NCBI GenBank assembly: GCA_003244205.1
Contig: QHBW01000019.1
Location: forward strand, 62,001-126,000
Reading direction: 5' to 3'
Length of the DNA stretch: 64,000 nucleotides
From: Solirubrobacterales bacterium
GTDB taxonomy: Bacteria > Actinomycetota > Thermoleophilia > Solirubrobacterales > Solirubrobacteraceae
Program-made: the position numbers and the translations under genes
In this document: piece after piece, positions 17,940 to 25,970 of the stretch
Layout of the letters: each line of letters opens with the position of its first letter
Numbering within the stretch: the stretch's first letter is position 1
Notes under the pieces: generated by a model
What the model was told of the DNA's origin: nothing
Database searches by the model: none
Seen by the model: the letters and a program-made list of their open reading frames with translations, nothing else

Positions 17940-18413
17940 TCAGCAGGCGCCGGGGTTCTGCTGACAGAACTGCTGGAAGCCGGCGCCGCCAGAGCCGTTT
18001 GAGCTCCCGCCCGAGCTGCCGCCGCCGGAGCGACCCCCGGATCCCCCGGCCGACGCGCCTCCGCTCGAGCCGCCGCTCGAGCCGCCGCCGCCGCTCGGGC
18101 TCGCGCCGGTCGTGTCGGTGCTTGCTCCCGTCGTGTCGGTGCTCGCGCCGGTCGTGTCGGTGCTGGCGCCTCCAGCGCTGGAGCTCGAGGAGCTCGCGCC
18201 GCTCGCGCCGGTGGGGCCGCTGGTCCCGGTTGCGGGCGTCGCTATCGCGGGGTTGTTGGAGGCGACCGCGGTGTTCCCCGACGGAGGTGTGATCTCAGGC
18301 GCGGGCAGCGTGCCGTCGGCGACCCCGCCGCTGCCGCTGGAGCCGCAGCCGCTTGCCGCGACGGTCACGATTGCCGTTGCGCACAACACGACGATGCGAG
18401 CTCGAGCACGCAC
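17940..18413 (-). CDS. Low-complexity putative lipoprotein
   Basis: A 157-residue protein with a lipoprotein signal: basic start, hydrophobic core and VAASGC with the lipid-modified Cys at about residue 23. The rest is Gly/Ser/Thr/Ala-rich, with three copies of a seven-residue TTGASTD unit and long GGSSGG stretches, probably an extended surface stalk. The last residues QQFCQQNPGAC are not low-complexity and hold two Cys, suggesting a small conserved C-terminal tag. Function unknown. It lies 3 nt downstream of the zinc-ribbon gene, so the two are probably co-transcribed. Confidence 0.65.
   Translation of the reverse strand: MRARARIVVLCATAIVTVAASGCGSSGSGGVADGTLPAPEITPPSGNTAVASNNPAIATPATGTSGPTGASGASSSSSSAGGASTDTTGASTDTTGASTDTTGASPSGGGGSSGGSSGGASAGGSGGRSGGGSSGGSSNGSGGAGFQQFCQQNPGAC
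18109..18171 (-). repeat. 21-bp tandem repeat, three units, in the lipoprotein gene
   Basis: Units 18109-18129, 18130-18150 and 18151-18171 keep frame and encode the Thr/Ser/Ala/Gly-rich repeat. They are coding repeats, not an array of spaced repeats. Confidence 0.85.
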
Positions 18414-18416
18414 CGC

Positions 18417-18695
18417 TCAGCCTCCCAGTGCGGCCATCCTGCGGCCGCAGCGGGGGCAATCGTTCAGGTCCTTCTGGCAGTGCTGATCGCACCAGTTGCA
18501 GAAGCGCAGGTTCTCGACTGCCCATGGGAGATCCGAAGGTGATGGTGCGAGCGGCAGCAGTGCCCCGACGATCTCCAGCTGCTCCCCGGTCTCGCGATCC
18601 ACGTAGGGGCGATCGGGCTCGGCCTCGATGATCACCTCACGACCGGTGGAGGGGGCCCTCAGGCGGTAACTCTGGTGCACGCTCACGCGCGCCAC
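18417..18695 (-). CDS. Small C-terminal zinc-ribbon protein
   Basis: A 92-residue protein. The N-terminal ~60 residues (RVSVHQSYRLRAPSTGREV...) look like a small beta domain. The C-terminus carries CNWCDQHCQKDLNDCPRCGRR, two CxxC knuckles typical of a zinc ribbon. No catalytic motif is present. Probably a nucleic-acid or protein adaptor; I cannot name a family. It lies upstream of the lipoprotein gene in the same direction. Confidence 0.7.
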   Translation of the reverse strand: MARVSVHQSYRLRAPSTGREVIIEAEPDRPYVDRETGEQLEIVGALLPLAPSPSDLPWAVENLRFCNWCDQHCQKDLNDCPRCGRRMAALGG

Positions 18696-18729
18696 CTTAC
18701 CAACGCGCCGGGGCGCTCCGGCCGGCTTC

Positions 18730-18735
18730 TAACCT
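18730..18735 (+). promoter_or_regulatory. -10 element (TAACCT) of the glycosyltransferase gene
   Basis: TAACCT ends 10 nt before GTG 18746; no ribosome-binding site lies between. Confidence 0.4.
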
Positions 18736-18745
18736 CCGCCGCCAC

Positions 18746-20368
18746 GTGCGAATCCTGATCTTCCACGGCTACCTGCTGCGCGGAACCGGCTCCAACGTCT
18801 ACAACGCCAGCATCGCCTCAGCGCTTGTGCAAGCCGGCCACCGGGTCGAGCTGCTCTGCCAGGAGCGCGACCCATTCGGGCTGGAATGGGTGGACGCCGC
18901 CGGTGACTGGGATGGCGGCGAGCTGGATGTCCGCATCCGCCATGAGCCGGTGCGCGCAACCGTGTACCGCCCGGACATCGGCGGGCTGCTTCCGGTCTAC
19001 GTCGCCGACCGCTATGCCGGCCTCGAGGCGCGGCCGTTCCCCGACTGCAGCGACGCCGAGGTCGAGCACTATGTGGCCGCCAACGTCTCGGCGGTGCGGG
19101 AGGTGGTGGCGCTCGCGCAGCCCGATCTCGCGCTCGCCAACCACCTCGTGATGGGCCCGGCGATCCTCGCTCGTGCGCTCGCCGGGACGGCGGTGCCGTT
19201 CGCCGCCAAGGTGCACGGCAGCGCGCTCGAGTACACCGTCAAGCCCAACCGGCGTTTTCTCCCCTGGGCACGCGAGGGGATGCAGGCCGCGCGCACGGTG
19301 CTCGTCGGCTCGCGCCATACTGCCCAGAGCCTCTGGGCTGCGCTCGGGGATTCCACGCTCCCGCCAAAGACTCGACTCGGGCCTCCGGGCGTCGACCTCG
19401 CGCGCTTCCGTCTGCGATCCCGTGAGGAGGCGGTGGGCGCGCTCGTTGGGCTGCGCGCTCGCCTGGCGCAGAGCGCGAGGCGTCCCGCGTCTGACTCCGG
19501 CGCGGGCCGCGATGTGGACTCCAGTGTCGGCCGCGACGTGGACTCCGGCGTGCGCCGCGACGGGGACGCCGGCGCGGATTCGACTTTCGCCGCTGACCCC
19601 ATCGAGGCAGCGGCGGCGCTTGCCGATCTTGACCCCGACCGCGGGCCGTTGGTCGCCTTCGTCGGGAAGCTGATCGCGGCGAAAGGCATCGATCTGCTGC
19701 TCGCCGCCTTTCCGTTGGTGCTCGCGCAGGCGCCGTCCACCCAGCTCGTGGTTGTCGGGTTCGGAGCGTTCCGCGCCGCCGCCGAGGGGATCGTGGACGC
19801 CCTCGGCGGCGGTGACCTCGAAGGCGCCCACGCAGCGGCACAGCAGGGTGCGGGACAGCGGATGTCGCAGCTGGAGGCGTTCCTCGTCGCCCTGACGGGC
19901 GCCGAGCGCGCCCGCTACCTAGTGGCGGCCAGCGCGATGCGCGAGCAGGTTCGCTTCAGCGGGCGCCTCGAGCACGCTGAGCTCGCCGAGCTGCTGCCCG
20001 CGTGCACAGCGCTCGTTGTCCCCTCCACCTTCCCCGAGGCATTTGGGATGGTCGCGGCCGAAGCCGCCGCGTGCGGCGCGCTGCCGATCAGCGCCGCGCA
20101 CTCGGGCCTGGCCGAGGTCACACGTGAGCTGGAGGCAGCGGTCGCGACCGACCAGCGCGACCTGCTGTCGTTTGCGCTCGGACCCGGGTCGGTCCAGGCG
20201 CTCGCGAATCGGCTCGTGCGCTGGCTGGAGATGGACCCGCGGCGACGCGAGGCGACGCGCACCGCGCTCGCCGCGACGGCCGCGCGACGCTACGGCTGGA
20301 GCGCCGTCGCCGAGGGCGTGATCGCAGCGGCAGAGGGCCGTCTGGACGCGTTGCCGACAGCGGTCTGA
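18746..20368 (+). CDS. GT4-family glycosyltransferase with repeat-bearing insert
   Basis: GT-B fold, family GT4-like. The N-domain begins RILIFHGYLLRGTGSNVYNA and includes KVHGSALEYTVK. The C-terminal Glycos_transf_1 domain has FVGKLIAAKGIDLLLAAFP, then VVPSTFPEAFGMVAAEAAACG with the E-x7-E motif that binds the nucleotide sugar. At 540 residues it is longer than usual GT4 enzymes (~380-420). Extra length comes from a linker at residues ~235-285, including a Gly/Asp/Arg repeat (DSGAGRDV units), and an insert near 350-395. The acceptor and sugar are unknown; it stands alone. Confidence 0.88.
   Translation: MRILIFHGYLLRGTGSNVYNASIASALVQAGHRVELLCQERDPFGLEWVDAAGDWDGGELDVRIRHEPVRATVYRPDIGGLLPVYVADRYAGLEARPFPDCSDAEVEHYVAANVSAVREVVALAQPDLALANHLVMGPAILARALAGTAVPFAAKVHGSALEYTVKPNRRFLPWAREGMQAARTVLVGSRHTAQSLWAALGDSTLPPKTRLGPPGVDLARFRLRSREEAVGALVGLRARLAQSARRPASDSGAGRDVDSSVGRDVDSGVRRDGDAGADSTFAADPIEAAAALADLDPDRGPLVAFVGKLIAAKGIDLLLAAFPLVLAQAPSTQLVVVGFGAFRAAAEGIVDALGGGDLEGAHAAAQQGAGQRMSQLEAFLVALTGAERARYLVAASAMREQVRFSGRLEHAELAELLPACTALVVPSTFPEAFGMVAAEAAACGALPISAAHSGLAEVTRELEAAVATDQRDLLSFALGPGSVQALANRLVRWLEMDPRRREATRTALAATAARRYGWSAVAEGVIAAAEGRLDALPTAV
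19493..19570 (+). repeat. 24-bp tandem repeat, three units plus a partial, in the glycosyltransferase gene
   Basis: Units 19493-19516, 19517-19540 and 19541-19564 with a partial fourth. Each encodes an eight-residue D-S-x-x-x-R-D-x unit and stays in frame, inserted in the linker between the two GT-B domains. Confidence 0.85.
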
Positions 20369-20407
20369 GAGGCACGATGCGGGCGCGCTGACGCGCCGGA
20401 GCTCGGA

Positions 20408-20413
20408 TAGAGT
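20408..20413 (+). promoter_or_regulatory. -10 element (TAGAGT) of the cytochrome c-cupredoxin gene, leaderless type
   Basis: TAGAGT ends 8 nt before ATG 20422; no ribosome-binding site is present. Confidence 0.5.
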
Positions 20414-20421
20414 TCCGCCGC

Positions 20422-21177
20422 ATGTCGCCGTCGCGCCCGCACCGCCGCGCCCCGACTGCGGTCTCGACGCTGGCCGGACTGGCTGTCGTGATCAGCATGC
20501 TGGCGGGCTGCGCACTCAAGACGCACAACGACCCGGTGAACGGCAAGCGGCTGTTCGTCGCCAGGTGCGGATCCTGTCACGAGCTCGCCCATGCGAACAC
20601 CAAAGGGATCCCGGGACCGCCCAACCTCGACGCGGCGTTCGGTCCCGCGCGCCAGAGCGGCTTCAACGCGAACACGATCCAGGGGATCGTCTACTCGCAG
20701 ATCCTCAACCCCAATCAGCAGGTCCAAAACGACGCCACGGGGACCTACCGGATGCCGGCAAACCTCGCCAAGGGCCAGGACGCGCGCGACATCGCTGCGT
20801 ATGTCGGGCTGGTGGCCGGGGTACCTGGTCAGGACTCGGGCCTCCTGGCGACCGCTGTCCTGAGCGCAACGCGCAAGCCGGCTGCCGAGCAGAACGGCAA
20901 GCTCGAGATCGACGCCGACCCCACGGGCCAGCTTCAGTACCTCGCGCCATCGGCCGCCGCCAAGGCCGGGCCGGTGACGATCACGATGAAGAACGCATCG
21001 AGCATCCAGCACGACATCGCGATCCAGGGCACGGGCGCCAACGCGACCAGCCAGATCGTCGCCAACGGCGCGAGCGCGAGCGTCAGCGTGACCCTCAAGC
21101 CCGGCAGCTACACCTTCTACTGCTCGGTGCCCGGCCACCGCCAGGCCGGAATGCAGGGGACGCTGACCGTGAAGTAG
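20422..21177 (+). CDS. Cytochrome c-cupredoxin fusion lipoprotein
   Basis: A 251-residue exported electron carrier. Signal with lipobox SMLAGC (Cys ~30), so probably membrane-anchored outside. Domain 1 is a class I cytochrome c: haem site CGSCH at residues ~49-53, sixth ligand likely the Met in YRMPANL (~112). Domain 2 (~155-251) is a type I copper fold: His in QHDIAIQG and the Cys-His-Met set in FYCSVPGHRQAGM near the C-terminus. One polypeptide thus carries haem and copper centres. It converges on the cytochrome oxidase cluster and is a natural candidate electron donor to it (inference). Confidence 0.88.
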   Translation: MSPSRPHRRAPTAVSTLAGLAVVISMLAGCALKTHNDPVNGKRLFVARCGSCHELAHANTKGIPGPPNLDAAFGPARQSGFNANTIQGIVYSQILNPNQQVQNDATGTYRMPANLAKGQDARDIAAYVGLVAGVPGQDSGLLATAVLSATRKPAAEQNGKLEIDADPTGQLQYLAPSAAAKAGPVTITMKNASSIQHDIAIQGTGANATSQIVANGASASVSVTLKPGSYTFYCSVPGHRQAGMQGTLTVK

Positions 21178-21257
21178 CCACGCGCAGCACGGGCCTGCTC
21201 TCGCCCTCGTCGCTGCCATCGCGTGCGCCCACCCAGCCGGCCGGTGGCCGCGCCCGC

Positions 21258-21368
21258 CTACAGCAGCGCCCTGGCGATCGCCACCGTCACCACGATCACC
21301 ACCATCACGGCGACGACATAGATCAGCAGCCGAAAGGCCTCGCCCTCTGAGCGCAGGGGGTTGAGCAC
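21258..21368 (-). CDS. 36-residue single-span membrane protein at the end of the oxidase cluster
   Basis: GTG at 21368, stop TAG at 21258-21260. The N-terminus LNPLRSEGEAFRLL is followed by one long hydrophobic helix (IYVVAVMVVIVVTVAIA) and ends RALL. An AGAGG Shine-Dalgarno overlaps the ctaE stop codon about 12 nt upstream, giving translational coupling. Charge placement suggests N-terminus inside. Position and size are like tiny accessory subunits of respiratory oxidases; function unproven. Confidence 0.6.
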   Translation of the reverse strand: MLNPLRSEGEAFRLLIYVVAVMVVIVVTVAIARALL

Positions 21369-21383
21369 GGCGTCGACGGTCCT

Positions 21384-22001
21384 CTAGAGCAGGTAGACGG
21401 TGCTGTAGACCACGACCCACATGATGTCGACGAAGTGCCAGTAAATCCCTGGAATCTCGACCCCCCGATGCGCCTCGGGGGAGAAGTGACCGCGGAAGGC
21501 ACGGACGTTGGCGAAGAGCAGCAGCGTGAGGCCGATGAAGACGTGAGCGCCGTGAAGCCCGGTGAGCCCGTAGAAGATCGATCCCTGGGCGGTGTCGTGG
21601 GGGGCGAACCCGATGTGCACGTACTCGTTGATCTGCACGGTCAAAAAGGTCATGCCGAGCAGGAACGTCATTAGCAGCCCGGTCTTCATGCCACGCCGGT
21701 TGCCCCCCTTGGCCGACGTCAGCGCCCAGTGCATGGTCAACGAGGAGGACAGCAGGATCGCGGCGTTGGTCCCCGCCACCGGGATCGGCAGCGACGTCCC
21801 CTTCGCTGGCCAGGCGTCGTGGTTCACCACGCGCAAGAAGAAATACGCGGTGAAGAACGCCGCGAAGAGCATCACTTCGGAGATGATGAAAAGCAGCATC
21901 CCCAGCAGTTGCGGATCCACCCGCGAGCTGCGATTGGCCTCCGGCGGGCCGTGGTGGTGGTCGTCGTGCTCGACCGGGATCGACACCGAGGCGGCTTCCA
22001 T
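21384..22001 (-). CDS. ctaE: Cytochrome c oxidase subunit III
   Basis: A 205-residue subunit III with five to six transmembrane helices: LLGMLLFIISEVMLFAAFFTAYF, then INEYVHIGFAP, GLTGLHGAHVFIGLTLLL and the C-terminal signature YWHFVDIMWVVVYSTVYLL. It supports proton pumping and stability of the haem-copper oxidase. A His-rich N-terminus (EHDDHHHG) precedes the first helix. Its ATG overlaps the upstream stop by one base (TAATG). It is the only subunit III gene in a cluster with two subunit I genes. Confidence 0.95.
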   Translation of the reverse strand: MEAASVSIPVEHDDHHHGPPEANRSSRVDPQLLGMLLFIISEVMLFAAFFTAYFFLRVVNHDAWPAKGTSLPIPVAGTNAAILLSSSLTMHWALTSAKGGNRRGMKTGLLMTFLLGMTFLTVQINEYVHIGFAPHDTAQGSIFYGLTGLHGAHVFIGLTLLLFANVRAFRGHFSPEAHRGVEIPGIYWHFVDIMWVVVYSTVYLL

Positions 22002-22870
22002 TACGGTGTCACCCCGCTCGCTGGGGCCGGCGCGGCCGCCTCCTCGGACTCGGCGACGACGTGCTCGACGGGGAGCCGTGTCGAGCTGCGTACGCGCTCA
22101 ATCAGGTTGGAGCGCAGCCAGCCCGATCGCTGATTGGGATAAGTCGAGATCACGATCTCGTCGATGCGAAAGAACTGCACGGCGTTCATGACGGCGTCAT
22201 AGGGATCGGGGTCGCCGACCATGCCCTCGGCGAGCATCCCGTCGCCCTGGAGCTCCTTCACCAGCGCGCGAAGCTGTCCGCGCGCCCGCGAGGCCGCGCT
22301 GCCGTCCTTGCTGGCGAGCGGCACGACGACGATGAAGAGGTGCTCGCGTTGCTCCTGGCTGCGGGCACGCAGATGCTCGTGGAGCTCGCGGCCGCGCGCC
22401 GTGCGCGCGGCGACGACGAGCGTGACCACGAACGGGGGGCGATCCTGCTCGAGGTCGATGACGATGTGCTCGACCGGCAGGCCGCTTGCCTGCTCGATCC
22501 GCTCGACCAGATCACGCCGCAGCCAGCCTGACGAGGTCGCGGGAAACGTCGAGACGATGATCTCCTCGGGCGCGTGCTCGGCGATGGCGTCCATCGCCGC
22601 TGTGAACGGGTCAGGATCGCCGACCTCGCCGAAGGCCTCGACACCACGCTGGCGCATGTAGTCAACGGCGAGGTCGACGCGCACCTGAGCCGCGTCTCTG
22701 ACGGCGTCGTCATAGACGACAAGCCCGCTCTGGGGGCGGTTGCGCGGAACAACTGCGACGAAGCGCACATCGCCGTGGGCGGCGCGCTCCTGCACGGCTT
22801 CCAGCAGCTTGACCCCGCTCAGCGTCTGGTTGGCCACGACCAGCACGGTTCGCTTCATCGCGTCGCTCAC
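22001..22870 (-). CDS. Tandem Usp-like (universal stress fold) protein in the oxidase operon
   Basis: A 289-residue soluble protein made of two related halves (~1-140 and ~145-289). Each half ends with the same signature: GDPDPFTAAMDAI ... EEIIVSTFP ... SGWLRRDLVERI ... LPVEHIV in half 1, and GDPDPYDAVMNAV ... DEIVISTYP ... SGWLRSNLIERV ... LPVEHVV in half 2. The N-termini (RTVLVVANQTLSG; PPFVVTLVVAARTARG) fit the nucleotide-binding alpha/beta Usp fold, although a canonical G-x2-G-x9-G(S/T) is not clear. It lies between ctaD1 and ctaE with overlapping ends, so it is co-translated with the oxidase. Role unknown. GTG 22870 or ATG 22858. Confidence 0.75.
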   Translation of the reverse strand: MSDAMKRTVLVVANQTLSGVKLLEAVQERAAHGDVRFVAVVPRNRPQSGLVVYDDAVRDAAQVRVDLAVDYMRQRGVEAFGEVGDPDPFTAAMDAIAEHAPEEIIVSTFPATSSGWLRRDLVERIEQASGLPVEHIVIDLEQDRPPFVVTLVVAARTARGRELHEHLRARSQEQREHLFIVVVPLASKDGSAASRARGQLRALVKELQGDGMLAEGMVGDPDPYDAVMNAVQFFRIDEIVISTYPNQRSGWLRSNLIERVRSSTRLPVEHVVAESEEAAAPAPASGVTP

Positions 22871-24867
22871 TCGCGTGCCGGCCCGTGCGCGGTCCCCGCT
22901 GGCCCGTCGCCGCCGCCCCCGACGCCCGCGGCCCCGCCGCTCCCGCCGCTCCCGCCGCCGGCGCTAACCGCGGGCTGGAAGATCCCGTGGACGGCGTCTT
23001 GCACGCCGTACTCGTAGGGACCGCCAACGACCGTTGGGATCGTGTCAAAGTTGAACACGGGCGGGGGAGAGGAGACCTGCCACTCCAGCGTCAACGCTCG
23101 CCATGGGTTGGCACCCGCGCGCGGACCGCCGCGCCAGCTGGAGATCACGTTGTAGAGGAAGACGAAAGTGCTCAGCCCGAGTGCGAATGCGGCGATCGAA
23201 ATGAAGAGGTTGAGCCCGGCGAACTTCGAGGCGTAGTCGGCGACCCGGCGAGGCATGCCCTGTAGGCCGAGGATGTGCATGGGCCCGAAGGTCAAGTTGA
23301 AGCCGATGAACGTCAGCCAGAAGTGCAGCTTGCCGAGCGTCTCGTCGTACATCCGCCCCGTCATTTTCGGGAACCAGTAGTACACACCAGCGAAGATCGT
23401 GAACAGCGATCCGCCAAAGAGCACGTAGTGGATGTGGGCCACGATGAAGTAGGTCCCCGACACATGAATATCGATCGGGATCATCGCGAGCATCACGCCC
23501 GAGATTCCACCCAGCGTGAACATCGTCAAAAAGCCGTAGACGAACAGCATCGGGGTGTCGACGCGCAATATTCCTCGCCACAACGTGGCAAGCCAGGAGA
23601 AGATCTTGATGCCCGTCGGCACCGCGATGATCGCGGTCGTGATCATCATCGGTATTCGGATCCATGCCTGCATGCCCGAGGTGAACATGTGATGAGCCCA
23701 CACCGTGAATCCAAGCACGACGATGGCCAGCAGTGAGAAGGCCATCATGCGGTAACCGAAGATCGGCTTGCGCGCCTTCACCGAGAGGACTTCGGAGACG
23801 ATCCCGAATCCGGGCAGCATCATGATGTAGACGGCGGGGTGTGAATAGAACCAGAATATGTGTTGGTACATGACGACGTTGCCGCCACTGCCAGCGTCGA
23901 AGAAGTGGAAGCCGAGCGCACGGTCGAGCAGGACGAGGAACTGGGAGGCGGCGATGAATGGGGTGGCGATGACGACCAGCAGCGATGTGGAGAAGTTCGC
24001 CCACACCAGCAATGGCATGCGAAAGAAGCTCATGCCCGGCGCACGCATGGTGATGATCGTCACAAGGAAGTTGAGCGCGGTGGCGATCGAGCTCGCGCCG
24101 GCGAACTGCACGGCGATCGTGAAGAACGTCTGTCCCAGGGGGACGTTGGTCGACAGCGGGGCATAGGCCGTCCAGCCCGTGCTGAACGCGCCGCCGGGAG
24201 CAAGGAACGATGCCACCATCATGATCCCGGCGATCGGCAGCAGCCAGAAGGACAGCGCGTTGAGTCGCGGGAACGCCATGTCGGGCGCGCCGATCATCAG
24301 CGGCAGCACGAAGTTCGCCAGGCCCGCGAACACCGGGATGATGAAGAGGAAGATCAGCAGCGAGGCGTGCACCGAGAAGAGCTCGTTGAAGGAGTTTGCG
24401 CTCATGAACTGCGCCCCGGGCGAGGCCAGCTCGGCGCGCATCAGCTCGGCCAGCAGGCCACCCACGAGGAAGAAGAAGAAGGAGTTGACGACGTACTGGA
24501 TCCCGATCACCTTGTGATCGGTGTTGACGCGGAAGTAGTCGCGCCATGAGTGCGCGCCGTGACCGGAGTGGTCCTCCGGGCGCGTGCGGCGGCCCGCGGC
24601 CCAGTAGAACCAGTAGTCGAAGGCGCCGAGCCCGATCAGGAAGGCGAAGGGCACACCGATCAGCGACGTGGTGGTGATCGCCTTGCCGCTGAGCACTGGG
24701 GTGTAGCCGGAGACCGCCCGGATCCCGGTCACCAAGCCGTAACAGAGTCCGAAGCCCAGTGGTGTGGTCCAGAGCACGCGATACCAGCCGGGGGCCTTCA
24801 GCTTGGCGGCTAGCGGGCGCCGCTGCGGCGTCGTCGGGGGCGGGTGCTGGAGGACGGCGGTGCTCAT
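22867..24867 (-). CDS. ctaD: Cytochrome c oxidase subunit I (oxidase 1, caa3-like)
   Basis: Catalytic subunit of a haem-copper oxidase. The low-spin haem His is in LFSVHASLLIFLF, the CuB/Tyr site is YSHPAVYIMMLPGFG, further CuB His are in WAHHMFTSG, the K-channel Lys is in VPTGIKIF, and the haem a3 site is VAHIHYVLFGG. The YSHPAVY form (no Glu) marks an A2-type D channel. At 666 residues it is longer than usual: two extra N-terminal hydrophobic segments (~residues 35-95) precede the core, and a Gly/Ala-rich tail follows. ATG 24867 is chosen because longer versions run into ctaC1. Confidence 0.96.
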   Translation of the reverse strand: MSTAVLQHPPPTTPQRRPLAAKLKAPGWYRVLWTTPLGFGLCYGLVTGIRAVSGYTPVLSGKAITTTSLIGVPFAFLIGLGAFDYWFYWAAGRRTRPEDHSGHGAHSWRDYFRVNTDHKVIGIQYVVNSFFFFLVGGLLAELMRAELASPGAQFMSANSFNELFSVHASLLIFLFIIPVFAGLANFVLPLMIGAPDMAFPRLNALSFWLLPIAGIMMVASFLAPGGAFSTGWTAYAPLSTNVPLGQTFFTIAVQFAGASSIATALNFLVTIITMRAPGMSFFRMPLLVWANFSTSLLVVIATPFIAASQFLVLLDRALGFHFFDAGSGGNVVMYQHIFWFYSHPAVYIMMLPGFGIVSEVLSVKARKPIFGYRMMAFSLLAIVVLGFTVWAHHMFTSGMQAWIRIPMMITTAIIAVPTGIKIFSWLATLWRGILRVDTPMLFVYGFLTMFTLGGISGVMLAMIPIDIHVSGTYFIVAHIHYVLFGGSLFTIFAGVYYWFPKMTGRMYDETLGKLHFWLTFIGFNLTFGPMHILGLQGMPRRVADYASKFAGLNLFISIAAFALGLSTFVFLYNVISSWRGGPRAGANPWRALTLEWQVSSPPPVFNFDTIPTVVGGPYEYGVQDAVHGIFQPAVSAGGGSGGSGGAAGVGGGGDGPAGTAHGPARE

Positions 24868-24901
24868 TGGATGACCCGGTCTAAGTCTCTCATGCCGGCG
24901 C

Positions 24902-25936
24902 TCACTTCGACACCTGCCGGAGGTATGCCACGAGCGCATCGATCTGGGTTGGCTGCAGCACCGCGCCGAAGGTCTGGGGCATCACGTTCGCCGGGTAGCC
25001 TTTCTCGATGAAGGCGTTGGGTTGGAGGATCGACTGGCGGATGAACGCCGCCGAGTGCTTGGGCCCCTTGAGGACCTGGTCGAGGTGCGGCCCCACCGTT
25101 CCACTGGTGCCGGCGTCGGCGATCGTGTGGCAGCCCCCGCAGCCCAACGAGGAGGTGAACATCTGCTTGCCAAGCGCGGCCGGGGCCTGGCCCGGCGCGG
25201 CTGTGACGGGGCCGCCCGCCTTGGCCTCCCAGGCGGCGAACTGGCCCGGGGGCATGACGTGGACGAAGGAGCGCATCGTGCTGTGACCCAGCCCGCAGAG
25301 CACGGCGCAGACGATCGGATAGGTGGCCGCTGTGTTCGTCGTTGTCGCGCGGTAGTCGGTCGTGATCCCCGGCACGGCGTCCTCCTGGAGGCGGAAGGCC
25401 GGGATCCAGAAGGAGTGGATGACGTCCTTGGAATGGATTCGGAAATAGATGTGTGCGTTGCTGGGGAGGTAGAGCTCGAGCGACTTGACCGGCGGCTGGC
25501 CGTTGGCCCGTGGATAGGAGAACGTCCACGTGAACTGCTGACCGGTGACGTCGACGATCATCTCGTTGGCCTTCTTCTTCTCGTTGGAGTGCAAGACGGT
25601 GAAGGCATAGGTGCACAACGACAAGAGCAGGATCGCCGGCAGCGCCGTCCAGACCACTTCGAGCCTCGTGTTGCCGTGAATCGGCGGCCCGTCCATGTTC
25701 TCCTGACCCGGGCGCATGCGGAACTTCCAGACGCTGAAGACGACGACGGTCTCCACCAGCACGAAGATCGGCACCGACACGATCAGCATGACCTTGTAGA
25801 GCCGATCGACGTTGCGGGCCTGTGCCGTGGCCGCCGCCGGGAACCAGTGCACGACGTCGAGCACGATGAACAGCAGCACGCCCGTGCCGACCAAGAAGAA
25901 GGCCAGCATCTGCAGGATCAGGCGCCGGTCGCGCAT
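24902..25936 (-). CDS. ctaC: Cytochrome c oxidase subunit II with fused cytochrome c (caa3 type)
   Basis: A 344-residue subunit II. Two N-terminal helices (LQMLAFFLVGTGVLLFIVLDVV; VMLIVSVPIFVLVETVVVFS), then GNTRLEVVWTALPA and the periplasm-side cupredoxin with the CuA site CAVLCGLGHSTM. A cytochrome c domain is fused at the C-terminus: haem motif CGGCH and Met in ANVMPQTFG. This fusion defines caa3-type oxidases, letting the enzyme carry its own electron entry haem. ATG 25936 has AAGGAGG 10 nt upstream. A TAGGAT (complement of 25968-25973) could be its promoter. It precedes ctaD1 by 34 nt. Confidence 0.95.
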   Translation of the reverse strand: MRDRRLILQMLAFFLVGTGVLLFIVLDVVHWFPAAATAQARNVDRLYKVMLIVSVPIFVLVETVVVFSVWKFRMRPGQENMDGPPIHGNTRLEVVWTALPAILLLSLCTYAFTVLHSNEKKKANEMIVDVTGQQFTWTFSYPRANGQPPVKSLELYLPSNAHIYFRIHSKDVIHSFWIPAFRLQEDAVPGITTDYRATTTNTAATYPIVCAVLCGLGHSTMRSFVHVMPPGQFAAWEAKAGGPVTAAPGQAPAALGKQMFTSSLGCGGCHTIADAGTSGTVGPHLDQVLKGPKHSAAFIRQSILQPNAFIEKGYPANVMPQTFGAVLQPTQIDALVAYLRQVSK

Positions 25937-25970
25937 TAGCCCAGGACCTCCTTCGGCATCGCGCGGCATC

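Noticed and set aside
4621-19570. Tandem repeats at 4621, 18109 and 19493 considered as CRISPR-like arrays
   Set aside because: Repeats are contiguous without spacers, are multiples of three and keep the reading frame of real genes.
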